Position numbers and translations under genes: made by a program
Shown here: positions 26,696-32,845 of the stretch, one piece after another
How the letters are laid out: every line of letters begins with the position of its first letter
How positions within the stretch are numbered: the stretch's first letter is position 1
The notes under the pieces: model-generated
Told to the model about the DNA's origin: nothing
Database searches by the model: none
The model's input: the letters and a program-made list of their open reading frames with translations, nothing else
NCBI GenBank assembly: GCA_016280395.1
Contig: JAEEGQ010000142.1
Coordinates: 1 to 64,000 of the forward strand
Reading direction: 5' to 3'
Source of the DNA: Lachnospiraceae bacterium
Lineage (GTDB): Bacteria > Bacillota > Clostridia > Lachnospirales > Lachnospiraceae
DNA: 64,000 bases

Positions 26696-26975
26696 CCTGC
26701 CACTGCAGGTCGCAAACAACGGCTCCGCGACTAAGGTTCTTCCGGCAGGCCGCCGTGCACCCGCCACAACAGGTCGCAAACAACGGCTCCGCGACTAAGG
26801 TTCTTCCAGCGCCTCGCTTAACGGGCTCTTAGCGGCAGAGCCGCACGAGCCCTACTCGGCTTGGAACAACCTAAGGGCTACGCCTATCAGTTTGCGACCT
26901 GTTGTGGCGGGCGCCCGGCTATCGGCTTGGTACAGCCCAGTGGCTACGCCTATCAGTTTGCACCCTGCTGCGACG
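26696..26975. repeat. Large palindromic element C with internal direct repeats
   Basis: A 38-base sequence beginning CAGGTCGCAAACAACGG occurs twice, identically, at 26706-26743 and 26770-26807. To the right, a ~45-base sequence beginning CGGCTTGG and containing GGCTACGCCTATCAGTTTG occurs twice (about 26857 and 26922). The halves are inverted relative to each other: 26761-26781 and 26890-26910 are a perfect 21-base inverted repeat. It fills the space between the tRNA terminator and the glf stop codon and holds no credible gene. Confidence 0.8.
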
Positions 26976-27001
26976 GCCCCCGGCCGGTTTACAACACCGG
27001 T

Positions 27002-28114
27002 TTATTTCAGCAGTCTGTCTGCCAGTGCGAATGCCTCGGCAATAACCTTGTCCATGTCATAGTACTTGTAAACGCCGAGCCTTCCGCCGAAGTAAACGTT
27101 TTCTTCCTTGTCGGCAAGCTCTTTATACTGTGCATAGAGCGTGTTGTTACGCTCATTGTTTACGGGATAATACGGCTCGTCCCCTTCCTTCCACTCCGAA
27201 GGGTATTCGCGGGTAACAACTGTTTTTTCCTGTGTTCCGAACTCGAAGTGCTTGTGTTCGATGATGCGTGTGAACTTCTCATCATGTGAGGTGTAGTTGA
27301 CAACGGCATTTCCCTGGAAGTTGTCGCAGTCGAGGATCTCGGATTCGAAGCGCAATGTCCTGTATTCGAGCTTTCCGAAGGTGTAGCCGTAATACCCGTC
27401 CACGGGACCCGTGTAAATGACAACGGTATTCTCGTCAAAGAGAGCCTCGTGGGTATTGCGGAATTCGAAGAAATCTGTATTTAAGAGCACTTCGGAGCCT
27501 TCGAGCATCTTTTCGACCATCTTTGTGTAGCCGCCGATGGGTATGCCCTGGTAACGATCATTGAAATAATTGTTATTGAAGGTAAAACGCAGCGGAAGCC
27601 TCTTGATTATAAAGGACGGAAGCTCCGTGCAGGGGCGCCCCCACTGCTTCTCGGTGTATTCTTTTATCAGCTTTTTGTAGATATCGGTCCCGACCAGTGA
27701 AATGGCCTGTTCCTCAAGGTTTTTCGGCTCGGTTATGCCGGCTGCCTTTTTCTGCTCTTCGATCTTTGCCTTAGCCTCCGCCGGTGTCTTTACGCCCCAC
27801 AGCTTGCTGAAGGTGTTCATGTTGAAGGGCAGGTTATAAAGCTCGTCATGGAACACTGCAACAGGCGAATTCACATAATTATTGAAATCCGCAAAGGTGT
27901 TGACATAGTCCCAGACCTCTTTGTTGGAGGTATGGAAGATATGTGCGCCGTATTTATGGACATTTATCCCTTCCACGTCTTCGGTGTAGATGTTTCCTGC
28001 GATATGCGGCCTCTTTTCGAGCACGAGGCAGCGTTTTCCCGCTTTTGTCGCAAGATTTGCAAAGGTCGCTCCGAAGAGTCCCGCCCCCACAATGATAAAA
28101 TCATACTTGTACAT
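27002..28114 (-). CDS. glf: UDP-galactopyranose mutase
   Basis: 370 residues, normal length. The N-terminal FAD-binding motif FIIVGAGLFGATFANLATKAG, then EKRPHIAGNIYTEDVEGINVHKYGAHIFHT and KQWGRPCTELPSFIIKRLPLRFTFNNNYFNDRYQGIPIGGY are diagnostic of Glf. It converts UDP-galactopyranose to UDP-galactofuranose for surface glycans. GGGAGG precedes the start. It lies 21 bases downstream of the glycosyltransferase and shares its promoter. Confidence 0.96.
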   Translation of the reverse strand: MYKYDFIIVGAGLFGATFANLATKAGKRCLVLEKRPHIAGNIYTEDVEGINVHKYGAHIFHTSNKEVWDYVNTFADFNNYVNSPVAVFHDELYNLPFNMNTFSKLWGVKTPAEAKAKIEEQKKAAGITEPKNLEEQAISLVGTDIYKKLIKEYTEKQWGRPCTELPSFIIKRLPLRFTFNNNYFNDRYQGIPIGGYTKMVEKMLEGSEVLLNTDFFEFRNTHEALFDENTVVIYTGPVDGYYGYTFGKLEYRTLRFESEILDCDNFQGNAVVNYTSHDEKFTRIIEHKHFEFGTQEKTVVTREYPSEWKEGDEPYYPVNNERNNTLYAQYKELADKEENVYFGGRLGVYKYYDMDKVIAEAFALADRLLK

Positions 28115-28135
28115 GCTGTAAACCTCCCAATAATA

Positions 28136-29083
28136 TCATTTATCTTTTTCTTCAAGATTAAGCGTCTTGTCCACTATATAAACCGGCCTGTTGCGCACTT
28201 CCCGCATTATATTCCCGAGATATTCCCCGATGACCCCGAGAAGCAGGAACAGCAGTGAAAACAGGAATGTGAGCAGTGTGCACAGGAGCGCTGTGCCCGA
28301 GCCGCCGCCGTCGCGCACCCAGAGCACGATGTAGTAGGTAAAGCTTGCAAGGGTGAGAAGTATCGAGAGCGCAGCGGCAACGATACCGGCTTTGAGCGGT
28401 GTTACGGAGAAGCAGTCGAAGGTATGGAACGCGATCCCTGCCAGCTTGCCGATGGAATACTTGCTCTCGCCCGCAAATCGCGCCGGAGCCTTGTATTTTA
28501 TGACACTGTGCTTAAAGCCTATCTGCTGGATGAAGCCGCGAAGATACCGCGTTTTCTCGCGGTAATTCTCCCTTACAAGATCCGCAGCCCGCTTCGATAT
28601 CCCGAAGAAATCCGAGACATTCCGCTCGAATTCAACCTCGGACATCTTGTTTAATATCTTGTAGAACAGGTTGGAAGTGATCTTTTTAAGAAATCCCGCC
28701 GACTTGTTCTCTTCACGCGCCATGAGCACAACATCCGAGCCCGCCTCGTATTCCGCAAGTATCTGCGGGATGAGCTCCGGCGGATTCTGCAGGTCCGCGT
28801 CAAGACAGATGAGAAAATCCCCCGTTGCATAGTCGATACCGGCTGTCATTGCAGCTTCATGGCCAAAATTTCGGGAAAAGTTCACGACTTTTACACGGCT
28901 GTCCCGTCCGGCCAGCCCGGCCAGAATCTCACCGCTCCCGTCCTTTGAGCCGTCGTTTACAAAGATAAGCTCCGTTTTCCATGCGTTTTCTGTTGTTTTT
29001 AAGACTTCCGTTGTAACATCATAGAAATGCGTAAGCGACGCCTCTTCGTTATATACGGAAACTATCAAAGAAAGCTTTTTCAT
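28136..29083 (-). CDS. GT2 glycosyltransferase, DPM1/GtrB type, membrane-bound
   Basis: 315 residues: a GT-A domain (LIVSVYNEEASLTHFYD, nucleotide site FVNDGSKDGSGEIL, catalytic LICLDADLQNPPELIPQ) followed by two C-terminal membrane helices (ITAL region ~230-255 and ALLCTLLTFLFSLLFLLLGVIGEYLG). This layout is that of polyprenyl-phosphate glycosyltransferases such as GtrB, which make lipid-linked sugars for flipping across the membrane. It is the first gene of a two-gene unit with glf. Confidence 0.88.
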   Translation of the reverse strand: MKKLSLIVSVYNEEASLTHFYDVTTEVLKTTENAWKTELIFVNDGSKDGSGEILAGLAGRDSRVKVVNFSRNFGHEAAMTAGIDYATGDFLICLDADLQNPPELIPQILAEYEAGSDVVLMAREENKSAGFLKKITSNLFYKILNKMSEVEFERNVSDFFGISKRAADLVRENYREKTRYLRGFIQQIGFKHSVIKYKAPARFAGESKYSIGKLAGIAFHTFDCFSVTPLKAGIVAAALSILLTLASFTYYIVLWVRDGGGSGTALLCTLLTFLFSLLFLLLGVIGEYLGNIMREVRNRPVYIVDKTLNLEEKDK

Positions 29084-29114
29084 GTGTATCCGTCCCCAAA
29101 TGGTCTATAAAATA

Positions 29115-29142
29115 AGTATAGCATTTTTTTGTATTTTTTCAA
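29115..29142 (-). promoter_or_regulatory. Promoter of the glycosyltransferase-glf unit
   Basis: Minus strand TTGAAA (29137-29142), 16-base spacer, TATACT (29115-29120), about 30 bases before the start codon. Confidence 0.65.
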
Positions 29143-29191
29143 TGAGTGACGTGATATATATCATTTTTTTATTGTATCGTGTCAAAAATCA

Positions 29192-29224
29192 TACAAAAAA
29201 GGAGCAGTCCGTTCGGGCTACTCA
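29192..29224 (-). terminator. Terminator-like hairpin, diverged copy of the flagellin terminator
   Basis: AAAAAAGGAGCAGTCC followed by GTTCGGGCTACTC, an imperfect stem with mismatches and a T run on the minus strand. The same AAAAAAGGAGCAGTCC occurs at 30286 in the flagellin terminator. The stop of the small HTH gene lies inside it. Confidence 0.65.
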
Positions 29225-29494
29225 CATTTCACTCAAGGTCTTTTTATAGTATTCAAGATACCGATATGCGGTCCGCCGGCTTATACCTCCCTCATCCACT
29301 ATTTCCATTAGTGTCTTTCCGCCTTTATATTTCAGCATGAAATCATTGTAAGAGGCCATCCATGCATCATCATGCAACTTTCTGCCTGCGGTCTTCCTGT
29401 TTCTTAGACGCTCGTTTTCTGCAGACAGTTCTGCTATTTTTCTTTCAAGATCCGCTATTCTATTAAGTGCCTCTTCCAATGACATCTTTTTCAT
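29222..29494 (-). CDS. Small coiled-coil / helix-turn-helix protein, third gene of the hic unit
   Basis: 90 residues. An N-terminal heptad helix (LEEALNRIADLERKIAELSAENERL) suggests dimerisation, followed by a basic linker and a C-terminal segment GKTLMEIVDEGGISRRTAYRYLEYY that reads as a helix-turn-helix like resolvase or sigma region 4 modules. No known family is recognised. It starts 15 bases after hicB ends, so it is almost certainly co-transcribed. It could be an extra regulator or an element-specific DNA-binding protein. Confidence 0.75.
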   Translation of the reverse strand: MKKMSLEEALNRIADLERKIAELSAENERLRNRKTAGRKLHDDAWMASYNDFMLKYKGGKTLMEIVDEGGISRRTAYRYLEYYKKTLSEM

Positions 29495-29509
29495 GCCGAT
29501 TCACCCCTT

Positions 29510-29929
29510 TCATCCTTTGATCTTTGCAATTAATGCTTCCTGAAGAACCTGCGAGAAATTAATGTTTTTTTCCTGCGCCGCAAGGTTAAGCCACGCAGGG
29601 ATTGTAAGTGTTTTACGGACAGACTTTTCAAAATGTGCCTTTGCATATTCTTTTACATCCACAGAGACCATATTTACAAAAGCATCTTTGGAATCTGCCT
29701 CCAGCTCTTCTGCAACTTTATCAACAGAAATATCTTTCAAGTTCGAAGCCGCAGGAACTGAATCCCCGTCTTGTTTAAGCACATATAGATAGCCCGCAAG
29801 ACACTCTACGGCTTTATTATACGCATCCTTTTCATTTTTGCCGCTTGTAGCCAGCCAGTTAAGATCCGGGAATACTACAGAATAACCGTTTTTTTCTTTA
29901 AAAAAGCACGCGGGATAAATTGAAAGCAT
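29510..29929 (-). CDS. hicB: HicB-family antitoxin
   Basis: 139 residues. N-terminal degenerate RNase-H-like fold typical of HicB: YPACFFKEKNGYSVVFPDLNWLATSGKNEKDAYNKAVECLAGYL. The C-terminal ~40 residues (RKTLTIPAWLNLAAQEKNINFSQVLQEAL) form a ribbon-helix-helix DNA-binding domain. HicB neutralises HicA and represses the operon. It lies 20 bases downstream of hicA. Confidence 0.92.
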   Translation of the reverse strand: MLSIYPACFFKEKNGYSVVFPDLNWLATSGKNEKDAYNKAVECLAGYLYVLKQDGDSVPAASNLKDISVDKVAEELEADSKDAFVNMVSVDVKEYAKAHFEKSVRKTLTIPAWLNLAAQEKNINFSQVLQEALIAKIKG

Positions 29930-29949
29930 ACAGTTCTCCTTTCGTGTTC

Positions 29950-30138
29950 CTATTCCAATCCTGCTTGTTTTCGGATTGATTTTTCAATAATCTTGGACAG
30001 TTCTTTACTATGGAACGGAATTGTTACTTTTCCAGTTTTTATCGGATGAACATAATGTCTATGGGAGCCTTCCTGGCTTTTAAAAACCCAGCCATCTTTT
30101 AATATTTCTTTTTCCATTTCTCTTGGCTTTTTAGGCAT
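29950..30138 (-). CDS. hicA: HicA-family mRNA interferase toxin
   Basis: 62 residues from the start at 30138 (MPKKPREMEKEILKDGW; GGAGAGC upstream). The dsRBD-like fold with the catalytic histidine in SQEGSHRHYVHP and the following KVTIPFHSKELSKIIEKSIRKQAGL are typical of HicA, which cleaves mRNA. The track ORF adds 15 codons across the promoter. Confidence 0.93.
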   Translation of the reverse strand: MPKKPREMEKEILKDGWVFKSQEGSHRHYVHPIKTGKVTIPFHSKELSKIIEKSIRKQAGLE

Positions 30139-30154
30139 AATGCTCTCCACTGTT

Positions 30155-30183
30155 ATTATAATATGCAGCACGTGTCGTGTCAA
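30155..30183 (-). promoter_or_regulatory. Consensus sigma-A promoter of hicAB
   Basis: Minus strand TTGACA (30178-30183), 17-base spacer, TATAAT (30155-30160), both exact consensus. The -10 ends 16 bases before the hicA start, giving a leader of about 10 bases. Confidence 0.9.
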
Positions 30184-30193
30184 TGCGCATTTT

Positions 30194-30209
30194 GATGATA
30201 CGTATCATC
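30194..30209. promoter_or_regulatory. Perfect palindrome, probable HicB operator
   Basis: GATGATACGTATCATC is a perfect 16-base palindrome ten bases upstream of the hicA -35 box, fitting the ribbon-helix-helix domain of this HicB. A second inverted pair, CCTGTGCCGT (30209) and ACGGCACAGG (30271), starts at its edge. Confidence 0.7.
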
Positions 30210-30281
30210 CTGTGCCGTTTTATTTATGGCACCTAGTATATCACAGCAATGAGTTTGTGTCAATAATTTTACGGCACAGGA

Positions 30282-30316
30282 CGGTAAAAAAGGAGCAGTC
30301 CCTTCGGACTGCTCCC
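30282..30316 (-). terminator. Flagellin terminator
   Basis: GGAGCAGTCC and GGACTGCTCC, a perfect 10-bp stem with a four-base loop, followed by TTTTTT on the minus strand. Forty bases after the flagellin stop. Confidence 0.92.
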
Positions 30317-30355
30317 TGAATGTGCTTATTAACATGCTTTTCAGTAGCCTTAGGC

Positions 30356-31168
30356 TTATCTGAGGAGTGAAAGAACACCCTGAGTACTCTGGTTAGCCTG
30401 AGCAAGCATAGACTGAGCTGCCTGCTGAAGGATGCTATCCTTCGAGAACTTAACCATTTCCTTAGCCATGTCAACGTCACGGATACGGCTTTCAGCTGCC
30501 TGTAAGTTCTCAGATGTGTTATCATCATTGGTGATGGTGTGCTCAAGCCTGTTCTGCCAAGCACCAAGCTGAGATCTCTGCTCGGAAACTGTCTTGATCG
30601 CATTGTCAACTGTGGTGATTGCACCTTCAGCCGAAGCCTGATCTGCGATGGAAAGACCGTCAACGCCGATACCGCTTGCTGACATATCACCGATCGAGAT
30701 TGTCATTGTCTGACCTTCGTTTGCACCGATGTGTAAGAGCTTGTCCGAGAAGGAATCGTCAAGAAGCTTCATGGTGTTGAACTCTGTATCGGTGGAGATA
30801 CGTGTGATTTCTTCTGCGAGGGAATCAACTTCCTTCTGGAGTGCTGCACGATCGTCTTCAACGTTTGTATCGTTTGCCGACTGAACTGCAAGTTCTCTCA
30901 TTCTCTGAAGCATTGCGTGTGTCTCGTTAAGAGCACCTTCTGCTGTCTGGATAAGGGAGATACCGTCCTGAGCGTTGGTCGAAGCCTTGTCAAGACCACG
31001 GATCTGTCCGCGCATCTTCTCGGAAATCGAAAGACCAGCTGCGTCATCGCCTGCGCGATTTACTCTGTAACCGGATGATAATTTCTCAGTTGCCTTCTGT
31101 AAGTTGCCGTTTGTGATACCAAGCTGTCTGTTGGTATTGGCTGCTGTCATGTTGTGTTGAATAATCAT
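30356..31168 (-). CDS. fliC: Flagellin
   Basis: 270 residues: conserved N-terminal D0/D1 (MIIQHNMTAANTNRQLGITN, LSSGYRVNRAGDDAAGLSIS) and C-terminal D1/D0 (AAESRIRDVDMAKEMVKFSK, SILQQAAQSMLAQANQ) domains with almost no variable D2/D3 region, so a thin minimal filament subunit. AAGGAGG lies seven bases before the ATG. It is monocistronic, with a sigma-28 promoter, a highly structured leader and a strong terminator. The minus ORF 30241-30690 is a frame shadow. Confidence 0.97.
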   Translation of the reverse strand: MIIQHNMTAANTNRQLGITNGNLQKATEKLSSGYRVNRAGDDAAGLSISEKMRGQIRGLDKASTNAQDGISLIQTAEGALNETHAMLQRMRELAVQSANDTNVEDDRAALQKEVDSLAEEITRISTDTEFNTMKLLDDSFSDKLLHIGANEGQTMTISIGDMSASGIGVDGLSIADQASAEGAITTVDNAIKTVSEQRSQLGAWQNRLEHTITNDDNTSENLQAAESRIRDVDMAKEMVKFSKDSILQQAAQSMLAQANQSTQGVLSLLR

Positions 31169-31191
31169 AAGTTTTCCTCCTTGAAATTAGT

Positions 31192-31207
31192 GTAGCGTCC
31201 TTGCTAC
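31192..31207 (-). promoter_or_regulatory. AAGGA-loop hairpin in the flagellin leader (CsrA site)
   Basis: Minus strand GTAGC-AAGGAC-GCTAC, a perfect 5-bp stem with AAGGAC in the loop, ten bases upstream of the Shine-Dalgarno AAGGAGG. This is the layout of the Bacillus subtilis hag leader, where CsrA binds one upstream hairpin and one site at the ribosome binding site. Confidence 0.75.
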
Positions 31208-31210
31208 AAT

Positions 31211-31383
31211 TTGATTTTGTTTTGGCCTTTGGCCGTTTGCTTTTGGAGCTTTGCTCCGATGTGGACCTTCGGTCCTTTTTTGTTGTGGGGCTTTGCCCCG
31301 TGTGGGCGGCTTGGTTTACCGCCTAAATCTTTTGGTATGGTGTGTTGGTATTGTTTGTGTAAGCAGTTGTTGTTTGCTTACAC
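31211..31383 (-). other. Multi-hairpin flagellin 5' leader
   Basis: From the predicted start near 31382 the RNA begins with a perfect 9-bp hairpin, GTGTAAGCA / TGCTTACAC. It then continues with GGCGG/CCGCC, GGGGC-AAA-GCCCC, GGACC-GAA-GGTCC, GGAGC-AAA-GCTCC and GGCC-AAA-GGCC, joined by A-rich linkers. No gene; the plus-strand ORF here has no support. Bases 31416-31536 upstream of the promoter hold only AT-rich sequence and the end of the next gene's downstream region. Confidence 0.8.
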
Positions 31384-31388
31384 TAAAT

Positions 31389-31415
31389 ATATCGGAGCCC
31401 TTTCGAAATACTTTA
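31389..31415 (-). promoter_or_regulatory. Sigma-28 promoter of flagellin
   Basis: Minus strand TAAA (31412-31415), 16-base spacer, CCGATAT (31389-31395), matching the FliA/SigD pattern. Confidence 0.88.
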
Positions 31416-31536
31416 GTACTTTTTTAAAAATTTTTTTGTTTTTTTCAAAAGTCGCGTATCTGCTGGGTTTTCGGGCCTTCCGTTTTATCTTTCTGCCGGC
31501 TGTTTTCCGGTTTCATGCTGCCGGGTCCACCGGATG

Positions 31537-32022
31537 TCACTTCTTTTTATCCATAAAGTAGGCGTCTCCATCCTGGGGTTTTCCGGTCATGTTCTTATAA
31601 TATGTACTTACCGTTTTGCTGCTTACTTTGAAATCCTTGATCTTCTTTTTCTCAAGAGCGGATACCTGTTCAAACAGCATCCTGTTCTGTTCCTCAAGCG
31701 CCTGGATCTTAACGCCCGTATCCGTAAGCAGCCTGATTTTTCCCTGCAGGCCTTCTATTTCGGTCCTGTACTTTTCTTTATTGGAAAGAAGCTCCGCGGA
31801 AACCTTGGCGTATGTATCGGAGAATCCCCTGTCAAGACGTTCGAGCCGGTTCAGGAGTTTTTCTTTTTTATCAAGGGTCTCCTCGAACTCATCACCGGTC
31901 CGCCCGTCTTTTAAGATCGCGTTCTGGTCCTTTGTGACTGAAAGGATCTCATCAAGCGTCTTTTCCTTATTCACAAGGATATCGGAAAGCATACCTATAT
32001 AGGTCTTTGCATTGTCAGCCAT
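31537..32022 (-). CDS. Coiled-coil flagellar accessory protein, FlgN/FliT-like
   Basis: 161 residues from MADNAKTYIGMLSDIL. The body is one long helical coiled coil (LDKKEKLLNRLERLDRGFS, IQALEEQNRMLFEQVSALEKKK), and the C-terminus (FKVSSKTVSTYYKNMTG) recalls the tail of FlgN-like export chaperones. I cannot assign it firmly. It lies between fliS and flagellin, with its own sigma-A-type promoter, so a chaperone or regulator role in flagellar export is inference from position and fold. Confidence 0.7.
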   Translation of the reverse strand: MADNAKTYIGMLSDILVNKEKTLDEILSVTKDQNAILKDGRTGDEFEETLDKKEKLLNRLERLDRGFSDTYAKVSAELLSNKEKYRTEIEGLQGKIRLLTDTGVKIQALEEQNRMLFEQVSALEKKKIKDFKVSSKTVSTYYKNMTGKPQDGDAYFMDKKK

Positions 32023-32051
32023 CTCTTCTACCTTCTTTCTCTCTTTTCTAT

Positions 32052-32080
32052 ATAGTAACAAACCTGCCGTCCCTTTTCAA
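32052..32080 (-). promoter_or_regulatory. Sigma-A-type promoter of the coiled-coil protein
   Basis: Minus strand TTGAAA (32075-32080), 17-base spacer, TACTAT (32052-32057), 30 bases before the start codon. Confidence 0.6.
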
Positions 32081-32086
32081 GAGCAA

Positions 32087-32119
32087 GTGAGTCAGCGGGG
32101 TCGTTTCCCGGTGACTCAT
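32087..32119. repeat. TGAGTCA hairpin copy in the flagellar cluster
   Basis: TGAGTCAGCGGGG and CCCGGTGACTCA with a TCGTTT loop, nearly the same as the copy at 18851-18882, 13 kb away. It lies next to the promoter at 32052-32080. Confidence 0.85.
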
Positions 32120-32142
32120 TTTCTTCCTCAGGCCCATCCTGC

Positions 32143-32168
32143 AAGAAAAACCGCATTGCTGCGGTTTT
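32143..32168 (-). terminator. fliS terminator
   Basis: AACCGCA / TGCGGTT hairpin followed by TTTTTCTT on the minus strand, about 45 bases after the fliS stop. Confidence 0.8.
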
Positions 32169-32212
32169 TCATGGTCTAACATTATAAGGGGGAGTTTTAT
32201 GAAAAAAGAGGG

Positions 32213-32596
32213 TTATGCAACATAAAGGTGATTCTTCTTCATTACTTCCTTCCATGTATCACGCATGGTACGGATGTGGCCTAAAGCCTCAAGAGCGATC
32301 TCTTTATCCTTCTTGATATTGGCCTCTACAAGCCTGCGGTAGATGTAATCGTAAACAACATCAAACTGGTTTGCAACCTCATACTTGAAATCAAGAGTCA
32401 TACGGAACTCTACGATTATCTTCTGTGCTTTGATAAGGTTGGTGTTTGCCTTCGCAACGTCTCCTGCCTCAAGTCCGTCGATAGCCATGTTGCAGAACTT
32501 GATCGCTCCGTCGTAGAGCATCAGTGTAAGCTCTGCGGGAGATGCTGTGTTTATTCTGTTTCCCTTATATAAAGCCGCTGCATTGGGTGGTGTCAT
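32213..32596 (-). CDS. fliS: Flagellin export chaperone FliS
   Basis: 127 residues from MTPPNAAALYKGNRINTASP (GGAGGCAAATAAT upstream). The motif YKGNRINTASPAELTLMLYDGAIKF is diagnostic; FliS holds the flagellin C-terminus unfolded before export. The track start 19 codons upstream is a TTG without a site. It has its own sigma-28 promoter and terminator, separating it from fliD. Confidence 0.96.
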   Translation of the reverse strand: MTPPNAAALYKGNRINTASPAELTLMLYDGAIKFCNMAIDGLEAGDVAKANTNLIKAQKIIVEFRMTLDFKYEVANQFDVVYDYIYRRLVEANIKKDKEIALEALGHIRTMRDTWKEVMKKNHLYVA

Positions 32597-32706
32597 ATTA
32601 TTTGCCTCCGCCGTGATTATTCTAAACTCATTCTGATCAACCGGTTGTGTCAACAGCCTTGGACTTTCTGTTGTAAAATGTCCCGCGCTGTTTTCTTACA
32701 CAAGAT

Positions 32707-32734
32707 ATATCGGACCGACCCTTACATAACTTTA
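32707..32734 (-). promoter_or_regulatory. Sigma-28 promoter of fliS
   Basis: Minus strand TAAA (32731-32734), 17-base spacer, CCGATAT (32707-32713). Confidence 0.8.
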
Positions 32735-32784
32735 GAGCAAAAACAAAAAGAGATGAAAATCCCGTCAAAGCGCGCCACTGCACG

Positions 32785-32820
32785 CAAAATCAAAACAGGG
32801 GCACCCGCAAAAGGCGCCCC
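32785..32820 (-). terminator. fliD terminator
   Basis: GGGGCGCC pairs with GGGTGCCCC across TTTTGC, followed by TGTTTTGATTTTG on the minus strand. Confidence 0.75.
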
Positions 32821-32845
32821 CGCATACTGCAATATCTTTATGCCA

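Noticed and set aside
26706-26807. Two identical 38-base repeats taken as a CRISPR array
   Set aside because: Only two units, the second half of the element is their inverted complement, and no cas gene is present.
26532-27001. Integrated island at tRNA-Gly
   Set aside because: No integrase gene or duplicate of the tRNA 3' end is found within the window, so only the palindromic element is reported.
30241-30690. Minus-strand ORF of 149 codons
   Set aside because: Shifted frame of flagellin running through its terminator.
31211-31561. Plus-strand ORF in the flagellin leader region
   Set aside because: Composition follows the hairpin series; no ribosome binding site; on the strand opposite the sigma-28 transcript.
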